A DNA stretch of 64,000 nt, taken from NCBI RefSeq assembly GCF_000429605.1, contig NZ_KE386926.1, positions 141,134 through 205,133 of the forward strand, given 5' to 3'. Position 1 is the first letter of the stretch, and each line of letters starts with the position of its first letter. This stretch comes from Azonexus hydrophilus DSM 23864 (GTDB lineage: Bacteria; Pseudomonadota; Gammaproteobacteria; Burkholderiales; Rhodocyclaceae). Shown piece after piece: positions 9,914 to 18,387 of this stretch. Position numbers and translations under genes: made by a program. The notes under the pieces were generated by a model, which was not told where the DNA came from, made no database searches, and worked only from the letters and a program-made list of their open reading frames with translations.

Positions 9914-9919
9914 TATAAT
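9914..9919 (+). promoter_or_regulatory. -10 element for the GST-like gene
   Basis: A perfect TATAAT lies 27 bases before the ATG at 9946. No good -35 hexamer is found 16-18 bases upstream, so this is only part of a sigma-70 promoter. Confidence 0.5.
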
Positions 9920-9945
9920 TGCACTCCCCAATCCAAGAGCATGCG

Positions 9946-10554
9946 ATGAAGCTGATCGGCACCCATACCAGCCCCTACGTCCGCAAAGTCCGGATCGTCC
10001 TGGCTGAAAAAAAGATGGAATACGATTTCGTGATCGATTCGCCCCGTCAGGCCGGTAGCACCGTACCCGACATCAATCCGCTGGGCCGCATTCCGGCCCT
10101 GCTGCTTGACGACGACACCCCGCTGTTCGACTCGCGGGTCATCGTCGAGCACATCGACAACATCACCCCGAACAACAAGCTGCTGCCGGCGCCGAACCGC
10201 GAGCGCACCGAGGTCAAACGCTGGGAAGCCGTCGCCGACGGCCTCAACGACGCGGCCGTCAGTGCGGTCATGGAAGGCCTGCGCCCGAAGAAGGAACAGA
10301 GTGCCGACTGGATCGCCCGCCAGCGCGACGTGATCACGCGGACGCTGCGCTTCATGGAAACGCATCTGGGCGAAAAGAACTTCTGCATGGGCACCCATTT
10401 CTCGCTGGCCGACATCGCTGTCGGTGCCTCACTCGGCTACCTGTGCCTGCGCTTCCCCGACATCGCCTGGCAGGAAAGCCACCCCAACCTGGCCCGCCTG
10501 TACGACAAGTTGATGCAGCGCCAGTCGTTCATCGACACCGTGCCGCAGACCTGA
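9946..10554 (+). CDS. Glutathione S-transferase family protein (SspA/YibF-like)
   Basis: 202 residues. A thioredoxin-like N-terminal domain (MKLIGTHTSPYVRKVRIVLAEK, with INPLGRIPAL and FDSRVIVEHID, the cis-proline and glutathione gamma-glutamyl site) is followed by an all-helical C-terminal domain containing FSLADIAVGASLGYL. Such proteins conjugate or reduce with glutathione; the substrate is not predictable. The SPYVRKVR start is like E. coli YibF. The ATG at 9946 is preferred to in-frame upstream codons because it begins at the domain. Confidence 0.88.
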   Translation: MKLIGTHTSPYVRKVRIVLAEKKMEYDFVIDSPRQAGSTVPDINPLGRIPALLLDDDTPLFDSRVIVEHIDNITPNNKLLPAPNRERTEVKRWEAVADGLNDAAVSAVMEGLRPKKEQSADWIARQRDVITRTLRFMETHLGEKNFCMGTHFSLADIAVGASLGYLCLRFPDIAWQESHPNLARLYDKLMQRQSFIDTVPQT

Positions 10555-10577
10555 CCCGGTCAAAAACACCTTACCAG

Positions 10578-10600
10578 GGCGCCGCAACGGCGCCTTTTTT
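10578..10600 (+). terminator. Intrinsic terminator after the GST-like gene
   Basis: GGCGCC, loop GCAAC, GGCGCC, then six T residues. This is a textbook rho-independent terminator 23 bases after the stop codon. Confidence 0.88.
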
Positions 10601-10660
10601 ATTCTGAACCCGGCAGCATCTGCAGGGTCAATGAAGCACTCCCCCTTTTAGATCACGCCC

Positions 10661-11233
10661 ATGCACCGGATTTTCAACTCACTCTGCACCGCACTCAACG
10701 AGCGCGATGGTGACACCCACGACCACTGCAGCCGGGTCGTTGCACTGGCCCAGGAACTCGGCCGGCACATCGAGCTCGACAGCAATGAACTCGCCCTGCT
10801 CAGCCTCGGCGCCGGCCTGCACGACATCGGCAAGATCGGCATCCCCGACCGCGTGCTGCACAAGCCCGGCCGCTTTGCCGAAGACGAACTGGAGACCATG
10901 CGCCGCCACCCGCTGATCGGCGAAAGGATCGTTCGAGCCATCGCCGATCAACGCGCTGACCGGCTTGCTGAAATCGTCCGTCACCACCACGAGAACTTCG
11001 ACGGCACGGGTTATCCGGACGGCCTGCGCGGCACCGCGATTCCGCTATTCGCCCGCATCGTCTCGCTGACCGACAACTACGACGCGATGGCGGCGCCGCG
11101 CCCCTACCATCCGGGACGCACGCATCACGAAATCATCGACCTGATGTCCGGGCCGGACGCCGAAAAATTCGACCCCGACCTCCTGCACGCCTTCCGCCAC
11201 GTCATCGAACACTCGCCGATGCGCGCTGCCTGA
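10661..11233 (+). CDS. HD-GYP domain protein, probable c-di-GMP phosphodiesterase
   Basis: 190 residues, essentially a bare HD-GYP domain. The metal-binding residues are visible: H20/H22, H54 D55 in HDIGK, then HHHENFDGTGYPDGLRG (the HHE and GYP motifs) and a later SLTDNYDAM. Family members hydrolyse c-di-GMP to pGpG or GMP. There is no receiver or membrane domain. After NYDAM the usual RPYR segment is altered (APRPYHPG), so activity is likely but not certain. The ribosome site is weak, and an upstream terminator implies its own promoter. Confidence 0.88.
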   Translation: MHRIFNSLCTALNERDGDTHDHCSRVVALAQELGRHIELDSNELALLSLGAGLHDIGKIGIPDRVLHKPGRFAEDELETMRRHPLIGERIVRAIADQRADRLAEIVRHHHENFDGTGYPDGLRGTAIPLFARIVSLTDNYDAMAAPRPYHPGRTHHEIIDLMSGPDAEKFDPDLLHAFRHVIEHSPMRAA

Positions 11234-11239
11234 CGGCGA

Positions 11240-12337
11240 CTAGCGGATCACCCCACCGCCCAGGCAAACCCGGCTTTCGTAAACCACCACCGACTGACCC
11301 GGCGTGAGCGCCCACTGCGGTTCGGCGAAGCGGATCGTGCAGGTTTCGCCATCGACCGCCTCGACATGGCAGGGCTGATCGCTGGTCCGGTAACGCGGCT
11401 TGGCGGTGTAAACCCAGTGGGTGTGCGGCGCCCGTCCGGACACCCAGCTCAACTGCTCGGCCAGCAGATCGTCGCGCAGCAGTGCCGGGTGATCGTGCCC
11501 CTGGACGACGTAGAGCACGTTCTTCTCCATGTCCTTGCCGGCGACGAACCAGGCGTCGTGATCGCCACCGCCGGGCTGGCCCTTCTCCTTCAAACCGCCG
11601 ATGTGCAGGCCTTTGCGCTGGCCGATGGTGTGGTACATCAGACCGTCGTGGCTACCGAGCACCTTGCCGTCGTCGAGACGGCGGATTTCGCCCTGTTTGG
11701 GCGGCAGGTAGCGACTCAGGAAGTCCTTGAACGGCCGCTCGCCGATGAAGCAGATGCCGGTCGAGTCCTTCTTGGTGGCGACGTGCAGGCCTTCGCTTTC
11801 GGCGATCTTGCGCACTTCACGCTTGTACAGGTCGGCCAGCGGGAACAGCGTCTTCGACAACTGCGCCTGGTTCAGCCGGTAGAGGAAATAGCTCTGGTCC
11901 TTGGTCCCGTCCTCGGCCTTGAGCAACTGGTATTCGCCGTTGAACTCGCGCACACCGGCGTAGTGACCGGTGGCGATCTTCTCGGCGCCCAGTTGCATGG
12001 CGTGGTCAAGGAAGGCCTTGAACTTGATTTCCGAGTTGCACAGGATATCCGGATTTGGGGTTCGCCCGGCCTGGTATTCGCGCAGGAACTCGGCAAACAC
12101 GCGGTCGCGGTATTCGGCGGCGAAATTGACCACCTCGACATCGATACCGATGACGTCGGCGACGCTCATCACGTCGACCAGGTCCTGGCGCGTCGAGCAG
12201 TATTCGTCGTTGTCGTCGTCTTCCCAGTTCTTCATGAACAGGCCGATCACCTTCCAGCCCTGGCGCTTCAACAGCAGCGCTGCGACCGACGAATCGACGC
12301 CGCCGGACAATCCCACTACCACGGTTCCCTTAGACAT
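11240..12337 (-). CDS. mnmA: tRNA-specific 2-thiouridylase MnmA
   Basis: 365 residues. MnmA adds sulfur at U34 of Lys, Glu and Gln tRNAs. The PP-loop GLSGGVDSS near the start binds ATP. The two catalytic cysteines lie in [12 protein letters not shown] and [10 protein letters not shown]. The C-terminal beta-barrel ([16 protein letters not shown]) is complete. It overlaps the preceding secreted-protein gene by 8 bases, within a nudJ-unknown-mnmA run; nudJ and mnmA are also neighbours in E. coli. Confidence 0.97.
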   Translation of the reverse strand: MSKGTVVVGLSGGVDSSVAALLLKRQGWKVIGLFMKNWEDDDNDEYCSTRQDLVDVMSVADVIGIDVEVVNFAAEYRDRVFAEFLREYQAGRTPNPDILCNSEIKFKAFLDHAMQLGAEKIATGHYAGVREFNGEYQLLKAEDGTKDQSYFLYRLNQAQLSKTLFPLADLYKREVRKIAESEGLHVATKKDSTGICFIGERPFKDFLSRYLPPKQGEIRRLDDGKVLGSHDGLMYHTIGQRKGLHIGGLKEKGQPGGGDHDAWFVAGKDMEKNVLYVVQGHDHPALLRDDLLAEQLSWVSGRAPHTHWVYTAKPRYRTSDQPCHVEAVDGETCTIRFAEPQWALTPGQSVVVYESRVCLGGGVIR

Positions 12338-12878
12338 CGGGCCCAGCCCCTTTCTTCCATTCGTCCAGCGGCAGAATCACCGCCGGCTCTCCGTTGTTCA
12401 CAAACCAGCTATCGACGACGTAACGCTCGCCGTCGCTCGCTTCGATGACCGCCGACCAGTGGTTGGCGATCAGCCCCAGAAAATATCGCGCCTGCGGTTC
12501 CAGCACACGATGCCAGCGCAACCATTTGCGCTCGCCCAGCAGATGCAGCAGCCGCGTGGTCGAGGTCGAGTGGTCGATGCAATCCATCCGGCCCACCCCA
12601 TCACCATCCGAAAAATTCCCCGCACGGTCGCTGGCGATCGCCGACTGCTCACCGCCCCATCGATACAGCCGTCCTACGACCTCGGCCAGGGCATCGCGTT
12701 CCCCCGGCGCATCAGCGGCAGCAAGCAGCAAGCGCCGGATTTCGTCCAGCTGTGCCGCCGAGTACACGATCTCCGCCTGGGCGACACAACTGTAACCGTG
12801 GCACACCGACACCCGCGCTTCGCCGGCCGCCGCCACCGGCAGCGCAAAAAAGGCCAGCAGCGCGAACAGCCGACGCAT
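12330..12878 (-). CDS. Secreted protein with Cys-His-Asp pattern, unknown function
   Basis: 182 residues with a signal peptide (about 1-18, ending PVAAAG). I do not recognise the family. [16 protein letters not shown] (C100), ANHWSAVIE (H140) and YVVDSWF (D156) are spaced and ordered as in the Cys-His-Asp triad of transglutaminase-like or papain-fold enzymes; this is inference from the pattern. Two further cysteines (C26, C31) could form a disulfide. Its start shares a base with the NUDIX stop and its end overlaps mnmA by 8 bases, so the three genes are probably cotranscribed. Confidence 0.8.
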   Translation of the reverse strand: MRRLFALLAFFALPVAAAGEARVSVCHGYSCVAQAEIVYSAAQLDEIRRLLLAAADAPGERDALAEVVGRLYRWGGEQSAIASDRAGNFSDGDGVGRMDCIDHSTSTTRLLHLLGERKWLRWHRVLEPQARYFLGLIANHWSAVIEASDGERYVVDSWFVNNGEPAVILPLDEWKKGAGPDV

Positions 12879-13324
12879 CAGTCGTAATGCACCAGCAGAT
12901 CGAGCGGATAGCGTTTACCGGCCAACCAGTCCTCGCAACAGCGCAGGATCAGCGGGCTGCGATGGCGCGCCTGCGTGGCCCGGACTTCGTCGAGGGTCAG
13001 CCAGCGGGCGCCGACGATACCGTCGTCGAGCCGGCGACCGGCATCGTAGCCGCGCAATTCGCCGGTAAAGGCAAAACGCAGGTAGGTGACATCCTTGGCC
13101 GGATGCCGCCAGTTATAGACGCCAACCAGATGCGTCGGCTTGAAGTGGTAGGCGGTTTCCTCGATCGTTTCGCGGATCACCGCATCGACCAGCGCTTCGC
13201 CTTGTTCGAGGTGACCGGCCGGCTGATTGAAGGCCAGCCCGGTTTCGGTTTCCTCCTCGACCAGCAGGAATTTCCCGTCGCGGAAAATCACGGCGGCGAC
13301 AGTCACGTTCGGCTTCCAGATCAT
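12878..13324 (-). CDS. nudJ: NUDIX hydrolase, NudJ-like
   Basis: 148 residues from the ATG at 13324. The NUDIX box GHLEQGEALVDAVIRETIEET fits GX5EX7REUXEEXGU except for A in place of the last glycine. It begins WKPNVTVAAVIF, aligning with the start of E. coli NudJ, a nucleoside tri/diphosphatase and HMP-PP phosphatase that also lies next to mnmA. In-frame ATGs at 13333 and 13348 are alternative starts; none has a convincing ribosome site. Confidence 0.88.
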   Translation of the reverse strand: MIWKPNVTVAAVIFRDGKFLLVEEETETGLAFNQPAGHLEQGEALVDAVIRETIEETAYHFKPTHLVGVYNWRHPAKDVTYLRFAFTGELRGYDAGRRLDDGIVGARWLTLDEVRATQARHRSPLILRCCEDWLAGKRYPLDLLVHYD

Positions 13325-13413
13325 CGGTGGCATCTTGTGCAAAAGCATTATTTTAACCGCTGATTTCGGCTAAAATCGTCTGCTTTCAAGAGAGCATCAC
13401 GGAGATTCCCACC

Positions 13414-14334
13414 ATGTCCATGTCGGATCGCGACGGTTTCATTTGGCAGGATGGCAAGCTTGTGCCCTGGCGCGAAGCGACCACCCACGTCCTCACCCAC
13501 TCCCTGCACTACGGCATGGGCGTTTTCGAGGGCGTCCGCGCCTACAAGACCGAATCCGGCACCGCGATCTTCCGGCTCAAGGAACATACCGAGCGCCTGT
13601 TCCGCTCGGCGCACATCTTCCAGATGCAGATGCCGTACTCGCAGGAAGAACTGAACGAGGCGCAGAAGGAAGTCATCCGCGCCAACAAGCTCGAATCCGG
13701 CTACCTGCGTCCGCTCGCCTTCTACGGCTCGGAAAAGATGGGCGTTTCGCCCAAGGGCGCCAAGGTGCACGTGATCATCGCCGCCTGGCCGTGGGGTGCC
13801 TACCTCGGTGAGGAAGGCCTGCAGCGCGGCATCCGCATCAAGACCTCGTCCTACACCCGTCACCATGTGAACATCACCATGGTCCGCGCCAAGGCCTCGG
13901 GTAACTACATGAACTCGATCCTGGCCAACAACGAGGCCACCGCCGACGGCTACGACGAAGCCCTGCTGCTCGATCCGGAAGGCTATGCCTGCGAAGGCGC
14001 CGGCGAGAACCTGTTCATCGTCAAGAACGGCAAGCTGTACACGCCGGACCTGACCGCCTGCCTGGAAGGCATCACCCGCGCCACGGTCATGCAACTGGCC
14101 GGCGAACTGGGCATCGAAGTCGTCGAGAAGCGCATCACCCGCGACGAAGTCTATTGCGCCGACGAGGCTTTCTTCACCGGCACCGCCGCCGAAGTGACGC
14201 CGATCCGCGAACTCGACAACCGCCAGATCGGCCCCGGCCACCGCGGCCCGATCACCAAGGCACTGCAGGAAAAGTACTTCGACGTGGTCTATGGCCGCTC
14301 GGCCGCCCACGCCGACTGGCTGGCCCACGTCTGA
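13414..14334 (+). CDS. ilvE: Branched-chain amino acid aminotransferase
   Basis: 306 residues. This PLP enzyme performs the last transamination to leucine, isoleucine and valine. It has the fold IV class features LHYGMGVFEGVRAY near the start, a PLP lysine region in TMVRAKASGNYMNSILA, the signature CEGAGENLFIVKNGKLYTP, and FFTGTAAEVTPIRELDNR. CGGAGA lies before the ATG. The next gene, a small zinc finger, follows 23 bases later. Confidence 0.96.
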   Translation: MSMSDRDGFIWQDGKLVPWREATTHVLTHSLHYGMGVFEGVRAYKTESGTAIFRLKEHTERLFRSAHIFQMQMPYSQEELNEAQKEVIRANKLESGYLRPLAFYGSEKMGVSPKGAKVHVIIAAWPWGAYLGEEGLQRGIRIKTSSYTRHHVNITMVRAKASGNYMNSILANNEATADGYDEALLLDPEGYACEGAGENLFIVKNGKLYTPDLTACLEGITRATVMQLAGELGIEVVEKRITRDEVYCADEAFFTGTAAEVTPIRELDNRQIGPGHRGPITKALQEKYFDVVYGRSAAHADWLAHV

Positions 14335-14357
14335 TCGCTATCCTCAGGGAGAGAACG

Positions 14358-14546
14358 ATGTCCGATAACAAGACCATCGAAGTCACCGCAGCCGACCTGC
14401 CGCTGCACTGCCCGCAGCCGGGCTCGGCGCTGTGGAGCCAGCATCCGCGCGTCTTCCTCGACGTGCTGAAGACCGGCGAAGTCGTCTGCCCCTACTGCAG
14501 CACGAAGTATGTCTTCACCGGTGAGGCGCCCAAGGGCCATCACTGA
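14358..14546 (+). CDS. Small CHCC zinc-finger protein
   Basis: 62 residues. The cysteine/histidine set is LHCPQPG, SQHPRVFL and VVCPYCSTKYVF, the C-H-C-C arrangement of the zf-CHCC family, related to the zinc site of the NDUFS6 subunit of complex I. Bacterial members are small cytosolic proteins of unclear role. GGGAGAG precedes the ATG at 14358; upstream extension of the frame lies inside ilvE and is not used. Confidence 0.9.
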   Translation: MSDNKTIEVTAADLPLHCPQPGSALWSQHPRVFLDVLKTGEVVCPYCSTKYVFTGEAPKGHH

Positions 14547-14554
14547 CACAGGGA

Positions 14555-14579
14555 CGGCGGGCACAACACCCGCCGTTTT
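14555..14579 (+). terminator. Terminator-like hairpin directly before waaF
   Basis: CGGCGGG (14555-14561), loop, CCCGCCG (14569-14575), then TTTT. It fits a rho-independent terminator for ilvE and the zinc finger, yet it ends 4 bases before the waaF ATG, so it may also limit waaF expression. Confidence 0.65.
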
Positions 14580-14582
14580 CAC

Positions 14583-15596
14583 ATGAAGAAAGCCCTCATC
14601 GTCGCCCCCTCGTGGATCGGCGACACGATCATGGCGCAGCCGCTGTTCGCGCGGCTGGTCGAGCGCCATCCCGGCCTGCAGATCGACGCCCTGGCACCGC
14701 GCTGGGTGGCGCCGGTGCTGCGCCGCATGGACGAGATCGCCGACCTCGTCGACAGTCCTTTCGGCCACGGCCAGCTCTCGCTCAAGGCACGCTGGCGGCT
14801 GGCCCGCGAACTGGCGGCGCGCGATTACGACGCCGTCTGGGTCCTGCCCAACTCGCTGAAGTCGGCGCTGGTCCCGTTTCTCGCCGGCATCCCGCAACGC
14901 ATCGGTTTCACCGGCGAGTCGCGCTACGGCCTGATCAACGTCCGCCACACGCTCGACAAGGCGGCCCTGCCGCTGATGCTCGAACGCTTCATGCAACTGG
15001 CCGAGACGCCCGGTGCCGCGCTGCAGCGGCCGCTCGCCCATCCGCGCCTGCGCTCGACCGGCGCCGACCAGGCACGTACGCTCGGCGAACTCGGCATTGA
15101 ACGCCCGGCCCGGGTCGTCGCCTTCTGTCCCGGCGCCGAGTACGGCCCGGCCAAACGCTGGCCGGCCGCGCACTTCGCCGAACTGGCGCGGACACTCGCC
15201 GGGCGCGGCTACGCCGTGTGGCTGTTCGGCTCGCCCAAGGATCACGCGGTCGCCGAGGAAATCGCCACGCTGGCCCCCGGCTGCTGCCGCAACCTCTGTG
15301 GCACAACGACCCTCGACCAGGCGGTCGACCTGCTCGCCCTGAGCGATTTCGTCGTCTGCAACGATTCCGGCTTGATGCATGTCGCCGCTGCCGTCGACCG
15401 GCCCATCGTCGCCCTCTACGGCTCGTCGTCGCCCGGTTTCACGCCGCCGCTGTCCGACCGGGCCGACATCCTCAGCCTGAAACTCGACTGCAGCCCCTGC
15501 TTCAAGCGCGACTGCCCGCTCGGCCACCTCGATTGCCTGAACCGGCTCTACCCCGCGCAAGTCGCCGCCGCCTGCGAGAAATGGATACCCGCATGA
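14583..15596 (+). CDS. waaF: ADP-heptose:LPS heptosyltransferase II
   Basis: 337 residues. WaaF adds the second heptose to the lipopolysaccharide inner core on the cytoplasmic face of the inner membrane. It is a GT-9 family protein: MKKALIVAPSWIGDTIMAQPL at the start, FCPGAEYGPAKRWPAAHFAEL in the middle, and NDSGLMHVAAAVDRPIVALYGSSSP in the nucleotide-sugar site. No ordinary ribosome site precedes the ATG; the upstream hairpin fills that space. Its stop overlaps the next start as ATGA. Confidence 0.94.
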   Translation: MKKALIVAPSWIGDTIMAQPLFARLVERHPGLQIDALAPRWVAPVLRRMDEIADLVDSPFGHGQLSLKARWRLARELAARDYDAVWVLPNSLKSALVPFLAGIPQRIGFTGESRYGLINVRHTLDKAALPLMLERFMQLAETPGAALQRPLAHPRLRSTGADQARTLGELGIERPARVVAFCPGAEYGPAKRWPAAHFAELARTLAGRGYAVWLFGSPKDHAVAEEIATLAPGCCRNLCGTTTLDQAVDLLALSDFVVCNDSGLMHVAAAVDRPIVALYGSSSPGFTPPLSDRADILSLKLDCSPCFKRDCPLGHLDCLNRLYPAQVAAACEKWIPA

Positions 15597-16024
15597 GCCA
15601 GCCGATCACTTTCGCCTCGCCCGACGACCTGGAAATCGCCTTTTACGACGCCCTCACCGGCGGCGATGCCGACCTGTTGATGCACTACTGGTGCGAGGAC
15701 GACGAAACCCTGTGCGTGCATCCGACCGGGGTGCGCCTGACCGGCATCGTGCCGATCCGCGAAAGCTGGCGCAGCATCTTTGCCAACGCCCGCCTGCGTA
15801 TCCAGCCCGAGCGCATCGCCCACTGGCAGGGCACGGTGATGGCGGTACATCACCTGACCGAAATCCTGTTCGTCGGGGACGATCCCTCGCCGCACGGGCC
15901 GCTGCACGTCACCCACGTCTATGTCCGGGGCGCCCACGGCTGGCGCCTGGCCAGCCGCCACGCCTCGGCCGCCGACGACGGCCACCAGGCGATGGCCGAC
16001 GCCATGCCGCACACCCTGCATTGA
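15593..16024 (+). CDS. SnoaL-like / NTF2-fold protein
   Basis: 143 residues. The pattern AFYDALTGGDADLLMHYWCEDDETLCVHPTG and SWRSIFANARLRI, ending with THVYVRGAHGWRLASRHAS, is that of the DUF4440/SnoaL-like group of NTF2-fold proteins, small alpha+beta cones that bind hydrophobic ligands or act as isomerases. The role is unknown. The ATG overlaps the waaF stop (ATGA), and an earlier in-frame region inside waaF is not used. It is coupled to the hydrolase gene that follows. Confidence 0.86.
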   Translation: MSQPITFASPDDLEIAFYDALTGGDADLLMHYWCEDDETLCVHPTGVRLTGIVPIRESWRSIFANARLRIQPERIAHWQGTVMAVHHLTEILFVGDDPSPHGPLHVTHVYVRGAHGWRLASRHASAADDGHQAMADAMPHTLH

Positions 16025-16989
16025 GCGCTCAACCGCCCGCCTATCACGCGCCGTCCTGGCTGCCGGGCGGCCACCTGCAGACGCTGTGGCCGCTGCTGAT
16101 CAAGCCGCGCCCGCTGCCGCTGCGCCGGGAACGCTGGCCGACGCCGGACGGCGATTTCATCGACGTCGATTTTCTCGATGCGCCGGACGACGCACCGACG
16201 CTGGTGCTTTTCCACGGTCTCGAAGGCAGTTCGCGCAGCCACTACGCGATCTCGACCGCGCACGCCTGCCGGGCCGCCGGCTGGCGCCTGATGCTGCCGC
16301 ATTTCCGCGGCTGCTCGGGCGAACTCAATCGGCAGCCACGTGCCTACCATTCCGGCGACAGCGACGAGATCGACTGGATCCTTCGTCGCATCCAGGCCGG
16401 GCAAGGTGGCCGGCGACTGCACGCGGCCGGCGTCTCGCTCGGCGGCAACGCGTTGCTCAAGTGGGCCGGCGAACGCGGCACAGCCGCCGCCGAGGTGGTG
16501 ACCGGCGTCGCCGCGATGTGCGCGCCGCTCGACCTCGCCGCCTGCGGCCACCACCTGGCGCGCGGTTTCAACCGCGTCTATACCCGGCACTTCCTGAACA
16601 CTTTGAAAGCCATCTCGGCCGAGCGCCTGCGCCGCTTCCCCGGCATTTTCGACGAAGCCCGCATGCGCCGCGCCGCCAACCTGTGGCAGTTCGACGACGC
16701 CGTCACCGGCCCGGTGCACGGCTTTGCCGGCGCCGACGATTACTGGCGGCGCTGTTCGGCCAAGCCCTTCCTGAAATCGATTGCCGTCCCGGCACTCGCG
16801 GTCAATCCGAAGAACGACCCGTTTCTGCCCGCCCGCTTCTTGCCCGGCGCCGCCGAAGTGGCCGCCTGCGTCCGCCTTGAACAACCGGCCAGCGGCGGTC
16901 ACGTCGGTTTTGTCGGCGGCAGTTTTCCCGGACGGCTGGACTGGCTCCCGCAAAGGCTCTTACACTTCTTCCTTTTCGAAACGTCATAA
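16021..16989 (+). CDS. YheT-type alpha/beta hydrolase
   Basis: 322 residues from a TTG start. The YheT family has the N-terminal WLPGGHLQTLWPLL motif, LVLFHGLEGSSRSHY (oxyanion HG), FRGCSGE, the nucleophile elbow GVSLGGNALLKW, and late Asp and His residues (NPKNDPF; SGGHVGFV). Members are esterase-like hydrolases of uncertain substrate. No ATG exists near the domain start; TTG at 16021 overlaps the previous stop as TTGA, is coupled, and gives a start just before the conserved motif. A GTG at 15691 is far inside the previous gene and is rejected. Confidence 0.87.
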   Translation: MSAQPPAYHAPSWLPGGHLQTLWPLLIKPRPLPLRRERWPTPDGDFIDVDFLDAPDDAPTLVLFHGLEGSSRSHYAISTAHACRAAGWRLMLPHFRGCSGELNRQPRAYHSGDSDEIDWILRRIQAGQGGRRLHAAGVSLGGNALLKWAGERGTAAAEVVTGVAAMCAPLDLAACGHHLARGFNRVYTRHFLNTLKAISAERLRRFPGIFDEARMRRAANLWQFDDAVTGPVHGFAGADDYWRRCSAKPFLKSIAVPALAVNPKNDPFLPARFLPGAAEVAACVRLEQPASGGHVGFVGGSFPGRLDWLPQRLLHFFLFETS

Positions 16990-16998
16990 GCGCCCATC

Positions 16999-18378
16999 AT
17001 GAACCAAGCTCTCCCCGCAGAAATCTTCAAGGCCTACGACATTCGTGGGATCGTCAACAAATCGCTGACCGCCGATGTCGTCCGCCAGGTCGGCCAGGCG
17101 CTCGGCACGCTGGCACTCGAACAGGGCCAGACGGCGATCGCCGTCGGTCGCGACGGCCGCCTGTCGGGACCAGAACTGGCTGGTGCGCTGATGGACGGCA
17201 TCATGGCAGCCGGCTGTGACGCCATCGACGTCGGCTGCGTGCCCACCCCGCTGACCTACTTCGCCGCCTATGAGCTCGGTTGCAACTCCTGCGTCTCGGT
17301 CACCGGCAGCCACAACCCGCCCGACTACAACGGCCTGAAGATGGTGATCGCCGGCACCACGCTGGCACTCGACGCGATCCAGGACCTGAAGCGGCGCATC
17401 GAGGCCGGCCAGGTACGCAACGGCCAGGGCAGCAAGCGCAGCGCCGATGTCGTTGCCGCCTACATCGACAAGATCGTCGGCGACGTCAAACTGGCACGGC
17501 CGCTGAAGATCGTCATGGATTGCGGTAACGGGGTGGCCGGCGCGGTCGCACCGGAACTGTTCAAGCGCCTGGGTTGCGAGATCGTGCCGTTGTATTGCGA
17601 GGTTGACGGCAACTTCCCCAACCACCACCCGGACCCGTCCAAGCCGGAAAACCTGGCCGACGTGGTCCAGGCGCTCAAGGATACCGACGCCGAAATCGGC
17701 ATCGCCTTCGACGGCGACGGCGACCGTCTCGGCGTCGTCACCAAGGACGGCGAAATCATCTACCCGGACCGCCAGCTGATGCTGTTCGCTGCCGACGTGC
17801 TGTCGCGCGTGCCGGGCGGGACCATCATCTACGACGTCAAATGCACGCGCCTGCTGGCCCCGTGGATCAAGCAGCACGGCGGCACGCCGCTGATGTGGAA
17901 CACCGGCCACGCGCTGGTCAAGGCCAAGCTCAAGGAAACCGGCGCCCCACTGGCCGGCGAGATGTCCGGCCACACCTTCTTCAAGGAACGCTGGTACGGT
18001 TTCGACGACGGTTTGTACACCGGCGCCCGCCTGCTAGAAATCCTGAGCCGCTCGGCCGACGTCAATGCCCCGCTGAAGGCGCTGCCGAATTCGCCATCGA
18101 CCCCGGAACTGAACATCAAGATGGCCGAAGGCGAACCCTTCGTCCTGATCGACAAGCTCAAGGCCGAAGGCCGCTTCGACGGTGCTGAAGAGATCATCAC
18201 CATCGACGGCGTACGCGTAGAATACAAGGATGGTTTCGGCCTGGCCCGGCCGTCGAACACGACGCCGGTGGTCGTGCTGCGCTTCGAAGCGGACAACGCC
18301 GAAGCACTGGCGCGCATCCAGGCCGGCTTCCGGCAGGCGCTGAACGCCGTCTGGCCGGGGATACAACTGCCGTTCTAA
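16999..18378 (+). CDS. Phosphomannomutase/phosphoglucomutase (AlgC/ManB-like)
   Basis: 459 residues. It interconverts hexose 6- and 1-phosphates and feeds LPS core or exopolysaccharide sugars. Visible motifs: FKAYDIRGIV, the phosphoserine loop SVTGSHNPPDYNGLK, metal loop AFDGDGDRLG, sugar-binding GEMSGHTFF and phosphate-binding RPSNTTP. It is full length for the family. Proximity to waaF supports a surface-polysaccharide role. Confidence 0.94.
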   Translation: MNQALPAEIFKAYDIRGIVNKSLTADVVRQVGQALGTLALEQGQTAIAVGRDGRLSGPELAGALMDGIMAAGCDAIDVGCVPTPLTYFAAYELGCNSCVSVTGSHNPPDYNGLKMVIAGTTLALDAIQDLKRRIEAGQVRNGQGSKRSADVVAAYIDKIVGDVKLARPLKIVMDCGNGVAGAVAPELFKRLGCEIVPLYCEVDGNFPNHHPDPSKPENLADVVQALKDTDAEIGIAFDGDGDRLGVVTKDGEIIYPDRQLMLFAADVLSRVPGGTIIYDVKCTRLLAPWIKQHGGTPLMWNTGHALVKAKLKETGAPLAGEMSGHTFFKERWYGFDDGLYTGARLLEILSRSADVNAPLKALPNSPSTPELNIKMAEGEPFVLIDKLKAEGRFDGAEEIITIDGVRVEYKDGFGLARPSNTTPVVVLRFEADNAEALARIQAGFRQALNAVWPGIQLPF

Positions 18379-18387
18379 GGAGATTTC

